Of a stretch of 64,000 nucleotides of DNA, positions 8,730 to 16,475 are shown piece by piece. A program made the translations under genes and the position numbers. Source of the stretch: Congregibacter brevis (GTDB lineage: Bacteria; Pseudomonadota; Gammaproteobacteria; Pseudomonadales; Halieaceae). The stretch is from assembly GCF_045689245.1 (NCBI RefSeq), contig NZ_CP136865.1, positions 434,001-498,000 on the forward strand. The letters run 5' to 3'. The notes beneath the pieces were generated by a model. It was given only the letters and a program-made list of their open reading frames with translations. It was not told where the DNA came from and made no database searches. How positions within the stretch are numbered: the first letter of the stretch is position 1; the number at the start of each line of letters is the position of its first letter.

Positions 8730-9305
8730 CTATCGCCACGCAAACATCGGCTGATCAAAATGTGCGACCCGCGTGTGCCGGCCAAACATAGCCACCTCGC
8801 GAAACTGATACAGCATCGCACCCGTGGGCGCATAAATGCAGTCGTCATGAAAGTTCATAGATAGCACTTCACCGTCGCTCTCTTCGATTTTCTGGAGGTT
8901 TGGTGAATCCTCTCGGGCCAGTTCCTTAAAAGAAAATGGTTTAACCAATTCGACTTCGTCTGGATTGGGCGTAAGCTCCCGCCAGTCTTTGTCTGTCCAG
9001 ACAACAACTGGCGTAATCACGTAACCGGATCGCGTCGCGTAGTCATCAAGTACACCGAGCACGTCATCAGGAGTGGCGATCAACCCCACTTCTTCGTGCA
9101 ACTCTCGAAGCGCACCCTCGATGGCAGTTTCTCCCTGATCCCGACGACCTCCGGGCAGTGCCCACTGCCTTGAATGCGCGCGCAGCGAAGCACTTCTTCG
9201 GGTCACCACGATCGCGGAGCGAGTGTCGTCGCGACAAACCGTGAGTGTTACCGCCGCTGAACGGCGACGCTCAAGAGCCATCTTCCGATGCACAAACGTG
9301 TTCAA
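8730..9305 (-). CDS. NUDIX hydrolase
   Basis: Hydrolyses a nucleoside diphosphate linked to another moiety. The complete Nudix box is visible: G53-x5-E59-x7-R67-E68-x2-E71-E72-x-G74, preceded by the WALPGG strand. Size and the LERRRSAAV start resemble CoA pyrophosphatase (NudL)-type proteins, but the CoA-specific flanking motif is not evident, so the substrate is open. 191 aa; an internal Met at residue 9 is an alternative start. Convergent with the DUF6090 gene and separated from the divergent gamma-glutamyltransferase gene by about 205 bp. Confidence 0.88.
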   Translation of the reverse strand: MNTFVHRKMALERRRSAAVTLTVCRDDTRSAIVVTRRSASLRAHSRQWALPGGRRDQGETAIEGALRELHEEVGLIATPDDVLGVLDDYATRSGYVITPVVVWTDKDWRELTPNPDEVELVKPFSFKELAREDSPNLQKIEESDGEVLSMNFHDDCIYAPTGAMLYQFREVAMFGRHTRVAHFDQPMFAWR

Positions 9306-9510
9306 GCTTCTTTGAAGATAGTCGCGGAGCCGTTGGTTGTGACGAAATATATCCAGGAGATGTGCCTGCTGGTCTTAAAAGTTGCGCTCTATGATCGGTG
9401 GGGGCAGACTCTAGCGCAAGCATCGCCTATTCGGTGATTAGGCTTTCGAAGCAGCAATCAAAGTATCGCTGATAGGGAAGTGTCGCTGACTGTCAAAGGA
9501 ACCGGACTCC

Positions 9511-11349
9511 ATGATCAAACTTTCGCTGTTAACGCGGTCCCTGACCCTTTCAACAACTCTTTTAACAAGCATCGCCTGCGCGACTTCGGCGCAGGCGCAG
9601 TCGAGCCACCCCTTTGGTATCCCCCAAAGCGGCGATGACAAACCCTCTGCCAGCATTACCGCTATGCCCGGATCGAGAGCTCAGGGTTGGCTCGCTCAGG
9701 GGCGCTCAGAATTGCTTGCGCGCCATGGCGTCGTGGCAAGCAGCGACCCCTTGGCCTCAGAGGCTGGGTTGGAAATTTTGCGCGCTGGCGGTAACGCTGT
9801 AGACGCCATCGTGGCCGCAGCAGCGGTTCTAGACGTAACATCGCAGAATGATACGGGTATTGGCGGTGACCTCTTCGCCCTGATCTGGAGCGCGGCCGAT
9901 AAAAAACTTTACGGCCTCAATTCTGCAGGCTGGTCACCGGAAGCCTGGACGCTTGAGTACTTTACCGAGACCCTAGGGCTTACGGAAATGCCCGACTTCG
10001 GTGTCAACGCATCTACGGTTCCCGGCGCAATCTCTGGCTACGCAGCTATGCTTGACCGGTTTGGTACCCTCGGCTTTGAAGAGACCTTTGAGCGAGCGGC
10101 AACGCTAGCAGAGGAGGGCTGGGGACAGGCAGAGCGACGCCACGCAGATCTGGTTCGGGTTCAGGACAGGGTGCGCGAAGACAAGGACTCGGCGGCAACG
10201 TTCCTAAAGGATGGAGAGGTTCCACCGCTCTACAGCATCATCCGCAACCCCGACCTTGCGTCTGCTCTACGCTTGATTCAGCAAGATGGCCGGGACGCGT
10301 TCTACAAAGGCCCCATCGCGGACGCCATCGTCAGTAAGGTGCAGGCCAATGGCGGCGTCATGACCCACGCTGATCTTGCCGAGTACCAATCAGAGTGGAT
10401 AGAGCCGGTCACCACCAACTATCACGGCTACGATGTTTTCCAGCTTCCGCCTCCCGGCCAGGGTTTTGCGGCACTGCATATGCTCAATATTCTTGAAGTT
10501 TGCGCCCCCGTACATGGCGTTGATCTATCCGCGCTGGGCCCCAGCAATCCCGACTATTGGCACTTTATGGTTGAAGCGAAGAAGCTCGCCTACTCAGACC
10601 TCTATGCCTACAACGGCGACCCGCTGTTCGTCGACGTCCCTATCAGCGAGTTGCTGGACAAAGACTACGCCGCAGAGCTCTGCGACCGCATAGATATGAA
10701 TGTGGCATCACTGCCGTCTGTGGAAGGCGGCCTAAAAGGCGGCACCGTTTACCTGAACGCCGCCGATCGCTGGGGCAACATGGTGAGTCTAGTGCACAGT
10801 GTGTATGACGTTTACGGATCTGGCGTAACCGTGCCGCCTTACGGCATGATTCTGCACAATCGCGGTAACCCTTTCCGTCTTGAGGCAGGCCACCCTAACG
10901 TTGTGGCACCGCGGAAGCGGCCCTTTCATTCCATCATTGCCGGGTTTGTTATGCGCGACGGAGAGCCTCTCATGGCCTTCGGCAACATGGGCGGCGCTGT
11001 GCAACCAGAGACTCATGCTCAGCACATCGTCAACATGGTGGACCATGGTATGAATGTGCAGATGACCACAGACGCCGCACGCTTTACGCACCGTCAGCAA
11101 TCAAACGTTCTTGCGATGGAGGAAGCCCTTGCAAACTTGGTAGGCCCGGCCCTTCGCGCCAAAGGCCATGACGTACTTCCGGTGGACGGTGGCGCTGTGG
11201 GAGGTTATCAAGGAATTTTATTTACCCGGGATCCACAGCTACCTCTGCCGGTTTACAACCGCAAGAGCATCGAGGAAGACCACCCGGTCAACGGCGTTTA
11301 TCGCGCTGGATCAGACCACCGCAAGGACGGCCAAGCCGTGGGTTGGTGA
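9511..11349 (+). CDS. Gamma-glutamyltransferase family protein
   Basis: N-terminal nucleophile hydrolase acting on glutathione or gamma-glutamyl amides in the periplasm. A signal peptide (about 1-29, ending in SAQA) precedes the GGT core. GGNAVDAIVAA and TGIGGD mark the large-subunit region. Thr412, in GGTVYL seven residues before the Asp of DRWGN, aligns with the autocatalytic Thr of E. coli Ggt, so self-cleavage into two subunits is expected. In the region of the lid loop the sequence differs from E. coli, so substrate preference (glutathione, gamma-glutamyl peptides or cephalosporin-type amides) is uncertain. Monocistronic; 612 aa is typical. Confidence 0.92.
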   Translation: MIKLSLLTRSLTLSTTLLTSIACATSAQAQSSHPFGIPQSGDDKPSASITAMPGSRAQGWLAQGRSELLARHGVVASSDPLASEAGLEILRAGGNAVDAIVAAAAVLDVTSQNDTGIGGDLFALIWSAADKKLYGLNSAGWSPEAWTLEYFTETLGLTEMPDFGVNASTVPGAISGYAAMLDRFGTLGFEETFERAATLAEEGWGQAERRHADLVRVQDRVREDKDSAATFLKDGEVPPLYSIIRNPDLASALRLIQQDGRDAFYKGPIADAIVSKVQANGGVMTHADLAEYQSEWIEPVTTNYHGYDVFQLPPPGQGFAALHMLNILEVCAPVHGVDLSALGPSNPDYWHFMVEAKKLAYSDLYAYNGDPLFVDVPISELLDKDYAAELCDRIDMNVASLPSVEGGLKGGTVYLNAADRWGNMVSLVHSVYDVYGSGVTVPPYGMILHNRGNPFRLEAGHPNVVAPRKRPFHSIIAGFVMRDGEPLMAFGNMGGAVQPETHAQHIVNMVDHGMNVQMTTDAARFTHRQQSNVLAMEEALANLVGPALRAKGHDVLPVDGGAVGGYQGILFTRDPQLPLPVYNRKSIEEDHPVNGVYRAGSDHRKDGQAVGW

Positions 11350-11393
11350 CTGGGGCTTGGGTTGATGATTAGGGTCGGAAATTAGGGCAGTTG

Positions 11394-11663
11394 CTATCGC
11401 GACATCTCGCGGAGTTGCATAAACCGCTTCCGATGTTTGGTCACCTGCCCACTCGCACGCTTGCGCCAGCGCCGAAAACTCGCCGGCTTGAGCTCTCTGC
11501 GCATAATCTTAATAACAGCTTGTTCATCGAGACCGGTGCGCTCGCGAATCTCATCAAAGCTCACTCGATCCGCCCAGGCTGCCCAAATCACCCAGTCGCT
11601 GGAGTCTGCGGGTGGTTCGGGCTTTCGCGTGAGGGTAACCGGCCTGTCGCCAACGCGTGCCAT
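11394..11663 (-). CDS. DUF2805 / TIGR03643 family protein
   Basis: An 89-aa protein of the TIGR03643 family. The region WAAWADRVSFDEI (about 28-40) and the C-terminal KPASFRRWRKRASGQ...TKH block match the family, which reads like a helix-turn-helix followed by a basic patch. Function is unknown; a nucleic-acid-binding role is only inferred. Its ATG overlaps the stop of the upstream SpoIIAA-like gene by one base (TAATG), implying translational coupling. Confidence 0.85.
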   Translation of the reverse strand: MARVGDRPVTLTRKPEPPADSSDWVIWAAWADRVSFDEIRERTGLDEQAVIKIMRRELKPASFRRWRKRASGQVTKHRKRFMQLREMSR

Positions 11664-12058
11664 TAAGCTACCTCGGGTGATGACCCGGGGTCATCACCAT
11701 AAGCTAGAAAATTAAACGCACGATCCCGCTCATCGGTACCAAAAACGCGCATATCGATACTTCTAAAAATCTTGTCCTCCCAGGCGATTAGACGCTGCGC
11801 CCACCGCTTGTCCGTCACCACGGCAATGCGCTTGAACTGCGATATACCAAACTCAGAAAAGAACTTCATTTTGCCCATAATGGCGTCGAATTCCACACCG
11901 TCGAAACTCTTTATCTCCTGATACACCGAGACTTCGTTGTGTATCTGAATCTTGTTACGCACGGCATCCAGCGCCAGGTTCATATCCGCTTCTGTAACTT
12001 TGCCGACGATACGCCAGGCCACGGCATCTTCGATATCTGTTTGAATCATCTCAAGCAT
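11663..12058 (-). CDS. SpoIIAA-like (STAS-like) protein
   Basis: A 131-aa protein of the SpoIIAA-like family (PF11964 type). The alternating strand-helix pattern, the EIKSFDGVEFDA segment, and RIAVVTDKRWAQRLIAWEDKIF (about 77-98) are typical of this fold. Unlike true anti-anti-sigma factors it lacks an obvious phosphorylatable Ser in the DSxG position, and members are thought to bind small hydrophobic ligands; the role here is unknown. It is the first gene of a two-gene unit with the DUF2805 gene, downstream of and on the same strand as the agmatinase gene (85 bp gap). Confidence 0.78.
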   Translation of the reverse strand: MLEMIQTDIEDAVAWRIVGKVTEADMNLALDAVRNKIQIHNEVSVYQEIKSFDGVEFDAIMGKMKFFSEFGISQFKRIAVVTDKRWAQRLIAWEDKIFRSIDMRVFGTDERDRAFNFLAYGDDPGSSPEVA

Positions 12059-12142
12059 TGCGAGTTACCTCTCTGTCTCCGCAAACTCCGGTATTCATCA
12101 CCCCAAGCTTAGACCATGTAAGCTAGGACGGCGGCCAATATC

Positions 12143-13087
12143 TCAGGCAATTCGCTCCGAATAAATACACAACATATTCAAGGCCAAAGTTGCGCCAGCC
12201 AAAGCGGTTACCTCAGACACGTCATACGCAGGCGCCACCTCTACCAGATCCATCCCCACGATATTCAATCCGCCGAGGCCGCGAAGAATGCGCAGCGCTT
12301 GCTGGGTAGATAGACCACCCACTACGGGAGTGCCCGTGCCTGGCGCAAAAGACGGATCCAGACAATCGATATCAAAAGTGAGGTAGCAGGGATTGCTCCC
12401 CACGGTTTCGCGAATCTTTGCGATCGCCTGATCCGCGGTGTGATCGTGAACCCAATCCGCGTCATAGACGTTGTACCCGTGGGTGTCCGGATTGTGCGTG
12501 CGCATGCCCAATTGAATTGAACGTGCCGGATCAACGGTGCCATCCTGTGCCGCATGCCAAAACATTGTGCCGTGATCGATCCGCCCCGCATCGTCTTCCC
12601 AGGTATCGGAATGCGCGTCAAAGTGAATCAACGATAGAGAGCCGTGCTTTTCGGCACAAGCTTTGAGCATGGGGTAGGTAACGAAGTGATCGCCTCCCAG
12701 TGCGAGTATTGCGGTATCCGTCGCAAGAATCTCCCGAGCCTGCGCCTCCAAAACCCCGGGGACTTCTGCTGGCAGACCCGGGTCAAAACCAAAATCGCCA
12801 TAGTCCACAACAGAAATTCGATCAAAGGGATCGTAGCCCCAACCGTTTACCGCCATTTCCCAGGACAGGTTTCCAGAAATGTTGCGTATCGCTCTTGGAC
12901 CCAGACGTGTTCCCGAGCGATTGGTGGTCGCCAAGTCATAGGGGATACCCACCACTGCTACATCGATGCCCTCGAGATCCCGGGTGTAGCGTCGTCGCAT
13001 GAAGCTGGTTGCGCCTCCGTAGGACGGCTCTACGACCGTGCCTCGATCACTCTTGCGCAAAAAAGCCTGATCGGTCTCAAACTCCAT
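12143..13087 (-). CDS. speB: Agmatinase (ureohydrolase family)
   Basis: Hydrolyses agmatine to putrescine and urea with a binuclear manganese centre. All metal-ligand motifs are present: GGDH, DAHSDT, and DIDCLDPSFAPGTGTP. Length 314 aa fits SpeB. The agmatinase assignment rather than guanidinobutyrase or another ureohydrolase rests on overall resemblance (SGTRLGPRAIR, HFDAHSDTWED), so substrate confidence is moderate. No arginine decarboxylase gene is in the window. Monocistronic, with a 125-bp divergent region to the potassium-channel gene. Confidence 0.87.
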   Translation of the reverse strand: MEFETDQAFLRKSDRGTVVEPSYGGATSFMRRRYTRDLEGIDVAVVGIPYDLATTNRSGTRLGPRAIRNISGNLSWEMAVNGWGYDPFDRISVVDYGDFGFDPGLPAEVPGVLEAQAREILATDTAILALGGDHFVTYPMLKACAEKHGSLSLIHFDAHSDTWEDDAGRIDHGTMFWHAAQDGTVDPARSIQLGMRTHNPDTHGYNVYDADWVHDHTADQAIAKIRETVGSNPCYLTFDIDCLDPSFAPGTGTPVVGGLSTQQALRILRGLGGLNIVGMDLVEVAPAYDVSEVTALAGATLALNMLCIYSERIA

Positions 13088-13212
13088 AACGTTCTCCGTA
13101 AATGCTTCTCTTAGCTAAGGTTCAGATAATAGCGCGTGCGCGGCAGCATAGGACCCGCTGGCACCGCTATCTTCTTTGATCCACATTTCGCTGCAATCAC
13201 TCAACGCGTAGA

Positions 13213-13668
13213 ATGCCAACACGTCAAAGCGGCTGGTGCTCAATGATCAAGGTATTTCTCATCAACAGTGCGGTTATCGCGTTCGCCGTAGTCATACACT
13301 ACGAGTTTCTCTATCAGTTCACGATGGTGATGCCGAAGCTGCGCATTCGTCATCGGTTCAGGATTCTGCTGGGAGTGTTTGCGGCACTCACTGCACACGC
13401 GATTGAGATCTGGATCTTTGCGACAGCCTACTATTACATGGATACCGCAACGGAATGGGGGCATCTTCGAGGCGACTACGATGGCTCCCTGTTAAGCAGC
13501 GCTTATTTTTCCTTCACTGCTTTTACGACCCTTGGGCTTGGTGATATCACCCCCTCCGGGAACCTTCGCTACCTCGTGGGACTGGAGTCGCTCACCGGGT
13601 TTGTACTCATAACCTGGACTGCTTCGTTCTTGTATCTGGAAATGACCCGTTACTGGGACAGGGAATAA
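13213..13668 (+). CDS. Two-helix potassium channel family protein
   Basis: Small ion channel of 151 aa (141 if the ATG at 13243 is used; neither has a strong ribosome binding site). It has three hydrophobic segments (about 12-30, 48-70, 120-140). Between the last two lies a pore loop whose filter reads TTLGLGD, close to the canonical TTxGxGD, preceded by the pore helix AYFSFTAF. No RCK/TrkA-N regulatory domain is attached. It probably forms a tetrameric K+ channel in the inner membrane. The acetyltransferase gene follows after 12 bp, so both are likely co-transcribed. Confidence 0.85.
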   Translation: MPTRQSGWCSMIKVFLINSAVIAFAVVIHYEFLYQFTMVMPKLRIRHRFRILLGVFAALTAHAIEIWIFATAYYYMDTATEWGHLRGDYDGSLLSSAYFSFTAFTTLGLGDITPSGNLRYLVGLESLTGFVLITWTASFLYLEMTRYWDRE

Positions 13669-13680
13669 AAAGGAACATCC

Positions 13681-14187
13681 GTGACTACACTCAACATTCG
13701 AGCAATTACGCCCCAAGACTCAGGCATCATTCTCAACTTCATCACGGAGTTAGCGGTTTACGAACGAGAGCCGGACGCCGTACTCGCGGACGAGACGCAT
13801 ATCCAGAAGACACTGTTTTGCGATGCACCTAAAGCCTTTGGCCTCATCTGCGAGCGGCAAAGTGAGGATGGCTCAGAGAGTGTACCCATTGGGTTCGCGA
13901 TTTACTTCTTCAACTATTCAACCTGGCTCGGCAAGCACGGTCTTTATCTAGAGGATCTTTATGTTACTCCCGAAGCACGGGGACTGGGCGCAGGTAAGTC
14001 GCTGCTAAAGCACCTGGCACAGATCGCATTGGACAACGATTGCGGACGCTACGAATGGAACGTTCTACGCTGGAACACTCCCGCCATCGAGTTTTATGAG
14101 GCCTGTGGCGCCAAGCCGCTCAGTGAGTGGGTGGGCTACCGAATGGATCGTGAAGCGATGGCGGCGTTTGCAAGCAGCGAGGACTGA
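13681..14187 (+). CDS. GNAT family N-acetyltransferase (diamine acetyltransferase-like)
   Basis: Acetyl-CoA-dependent N-acetyltransferase of 168 aa. Start is GTG with AAGGA seven nt upstream. The CoA pyrophosphate loop ARGLGAGKSLL (about residues 100-110) and the LEDLYVTPE strand before it resemble spermidine/spermine acetyltransferase-like enzymes; WNVLRWNTPAIEFYE is the usual C-terminal motif. A polyamine substrate would agree with the nearby agmatinase, but that is inference. It lies 12 bp behind the potassium-channel gene and is convergent with the DUF1653 gene (2 bp between stops). Confidence 0.88.
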   Translation: MTTLNIRAITPQDSGIILNFITELAVYEREPDAVLADETHIQKTLFCDAPKAFGLICERQSEDGSESVPIGFAIYFFNYSTWLGKHGLYLEDLYVTPEARGLGAGKSLLKHLAQIALDNDCGRYEWNVLRWNTPAIEFYEACGAKPLSEWVGYRMDREAMAAFASSED

Positions 14188-14189
14188 CG

Positions 14190-14432
14190 TCAATTCTTTC
14201 CATCGGCGGCTGAATCGTCCATAGGCTCCACCCACGCAAACCGCGGCATCGACTCGCCATTCACCTCAACCTCTTCCAAAAACATCGCTAACGGCCGAAC
14301 CCAAAGCCCTCGATCGCCATACAACGGTGTATACAAAGCTAAGTACTCTTCCGTTTCGGAATGTCTCGCTATACCCAAGACCTCATAGTCAGCGCCTTTG
14401 TAATGCCGGTAGCGTCCAGGTCTCAATCCCAT
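14190..14432 (-). CDS. DUF1653 domain protein
   Basis: An 80-aa protein, almost entirely a DUF1653 domain: GRYRHYKGADYEVLGIARHSE at about residues 6-26 and a GLWVRPLAMF segment. The domain is small, beta-rich and of unknown function, and is found alone or fused to enzymes. Convergent with the acetyltransferase gene and divergent from the histidine kinase gene. Confidence 0.88.
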   Translation of the reverse strand: MGLRPGRYRHYKGADYEVLGIARHSETEEYLALYTPLYGDRGLWVRPLAMFLEEVEVNGESMPRFAWVEPMDDSAADGKN

Positions 14433-14529
14433 AAAAACTCCAAATACTTAGAAAAAGTGCGTTAAACCGTCGCGATTATGCGATAAGCCACCAAAAAGAC
14501 ACACCGCAGAGTCCATAAGGCTCCTTATA

Positions 14530-15627
14530 ATGGCCAACATGCCGATAGACCGCGTCATAGAAGATAAACAACGGCTGTTCTGGCTCCTACAACTGGGGGG
14601 CTGGAGCAGTTGGGCGGCGACGTTTTATCTGGGCATCTTGGTTTGGGGTGAACCTCCAGAGAACTATCTCTCCTATCTCCCCATTGTTTCGGCCATTGGT
14701 ATGTTCATTACCTTGGCTCTTCGCTGGATCTATCGCGCGACCTGGGAACGGACCTTAGGGATCCGGGCTTTCGCCATACTCGGCGCATCTTACTGCGCGG
14801 GTGTCGTTTGGGTGCTTTGCCGATCAGTACTGTTTTTCAATCTGTTTCCGCAAGAACTGGAAAAATATGACCAAGAGGGTGGTGCCACCCTCGCCATGTA
14901 CTTCAACAACTCGATCTCTGGCGTATGGGTAATGCTCGTCTGGAGTGCCTTGTACTTTGGTATCAAGTATTACCTGCTGAGCCAGGAAGAAAAGCAGCGC
15001 TACCTAAAAGCGCTCTCTATGGCCCATGAGGCGCAACTCAAAATGCTGCGCTATCAACTCAACCCGCATTTCCTGTTTAACACGCTGAATGCTATTTCTA
15101 CCCTGATCCTCGATAAGGATACGGAGCTCGCAAACAGCATGGTCATGAAGCTGTCTCGGTTCCTGCGCTATTCTCTAGACAACGATCCCATGCAGCAGAT
15201 CACAGTGGCCGAAGAAGTAGAGTCCCTTAAGTTGTACCTCGATATCGAAGAAGTACGATTTGGCGAGAGACTCACCTTGCACTTCGCCATAAGTGAGGAC
15301 GCCGAGAATGCGTTGATGCCCTCACTACTTCTGCAACCGCTGGTCGAAAACTCAATCAAATACGCGGTCTCGAAGTCTATCAATGGCGGATCTATCGCAG
15401 TCTCTGCCAGTATCGAGGACGGATGCCTACAACTAACCGTTGCGGACGACGGGCCAGGACTGGATCTACGTCAGGGCCGACTTCCCAAAGGCGGTGGCGT
15501 CGGCCTGGCGAACACTCGCGAGCGACTGTCACAAATCTATCGAGAGAAGCAGAGCTTTCGTTTGAGCTCCACAGAGCCTCACGGGCTAACCATCACCATA
15601 TGTATACCAGTGAGCTATGCTGATTAG
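14530..15627 (+). CDS. LytS-type sensor histidine kinase
   Basis: Inner-membrane histidine kinase of 365 aa. Four membrane helices occupy about residues 15-155 and no extracellular sensor domain is seen. The His_kinase (PF06580-type) region starts near 165 with QLNPHFLFNTLNAIS, in which His180 is the phosphoacceptor. The ATP-binding domain carries the N-box LLLQPLVENSIKYAV and G-boxes DDGPGLDL and GVGLANTRERL. It is followed 35 bp later by a LytTR regulator gene, its obvious partner. The signal sensed is unknown; AlgZ/AlgR-like control of envelope genes is one precedent. Confidence 0.93.
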   Translation: MANMPIDRVIEDKQRLFWLLQLGGWSSWAATFYLGILVWGEPPENYLSYLPIVSAIGMFITLALRWIYRATWERTLGIRAFAILGASYCAGVVWVLCRSVLFFNLFPQELEKYDQEGGATLAMYFNNSISGVWVMLVWSALYFGIKYYLLSQEEKQRYLKALSMAHEAQLKMLRYQLNPHFLFNTLNAISTLILDKDTELANSMVMKLSRFLRYSLDNDPMQQITVAEEVESLKLYLDIEEVRFGERLTLHFAISEDAENALMPSLLLQPLVENSIKYAVSKSINGGSIAVSASIEDGCLQLTVADDGPGLDLRQGRLPKGGGVGLANTRERLSQIYREKQSFRLSSTEPHGLTITICIPVSYAD

Positions 15628-15662
15628 CTGTACCGTTTAACCATGCCACCGAAGGAGGCAGC

Positions 15663-16475
15663 ATGACCACCCTATCCGCAATCATTGTTGACGACGAACA
15701 TCTGGCACGTCGAGGGCTCTCCGTTCGATTGCAGCAACTACCCGAAGTAGACGTGATCGCAGAGTGCGGGAATGGGCAAGAAGCGCTTCACGCAGTTGCC
15801 CAGCACAATCCTGACCTACTTTTTTTGGATATACAGATGCCGGGTATGGATGGCTTTGAAGTTGTCGAAAAACTTCAGGGTGATGATATGCCAATGGTCA
15901 TTTTTGTTACGGCTTACAACGAATATGCGGTGGATGCTTTTAAAGTTCACGCAATCGATTACGTGCTCAAACCCATCGAAGACGACCGCCTTCACGAAGC
16001 AGTGCAGCGTGCTTTACAGCATAGGACTCAGGAAGTCAGCAATTCGGGCAAGGAAAAACTCGTAAAGCTATTAATGAGTATGACCGGAGAGAGTGCAGCT
16101 GGTGTGGAAGCCATGGTTGAGGGCACTGCCACGAATGGCGATAGCTGGCCGGAAAAGATCACCGTGAAAGATGGTAATGACATCCAGTTTATCCGCGTCC
16201 CGGATATCGAGTGGGTCGACGCAGCCGGTGACTATATGTGTATTCATGCTACGGGCAAGACGCACATTATGCGCATCACCATGAAGCAGCTTGAAGGCAT
16301 GCTAAATCCCGCCGTGTTCCTGCGCGTTCACCGCTCCACCATCGTCAACAATCGGTGTGTGACGGGTGCTCAAACGCTGACCAATGGCGAATACCTGCTC
16401 AACCTCGAGGGTGGAACCCAGCTTAAGGTCAGCAGAAGCTACAAAGATCGTATTAGAGAGTTTTTGGTTAGCTAA
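15663..16475 (+). CDS. LytTR family response regulator (AlgR/LytR type)
   Basis: Phosphorylation-dependent transcription factor of 270 aa. The receiver domain (about 5-120) has the acidic pair DDE, phosphoacceptor Asp56 in FLDIQMPGMDG, and K-P at its end (VLKPIEDDR). The C-terminal LytTR DNA-binding domain (about 165-268) contains FLRVHRSTIVN and the closing LKVSRSYKDRIREFL. Strong ribosome binding site GAAGGAGG just before the ATG. Forms a two-component pair with the upstream kinase. The 3' end overlaps the convergent selD fusion gene by 8 bp. Confidence 0.93.
   Translation: MTTLSAIIVDDEHLARRGLSVRLQQLPEVDVIAECGNGQEALHAVAQHNPDLLFLDIQMPGMDGFEVVEKLQGDDMPMVIFVTAYNEYAVDAFKVHAIDYVLKPIEDDRLHEAVQRALQHRTQEVSNSGKEKLVKLLMSMTGESAAGVEAMVEGTATNGDSWPEKITVKDGNDIQFIRVPDIEWVDAAGDYMCIHATGKTHIMRITMKQLEGMLNPAVFLRVHRSTIVNNRCVTGAQTLTNGEYLLNLEGGTQLKVSRSYKDRIREFLVS

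Noticed and set aside
11663..12058. SpoIIAA-like protein as a second partner-switching antagonist
   Set aside because: It lacks the serine motif and matches the separate SpoIIAA-like family; no kinase or phosphatase is adjacent.
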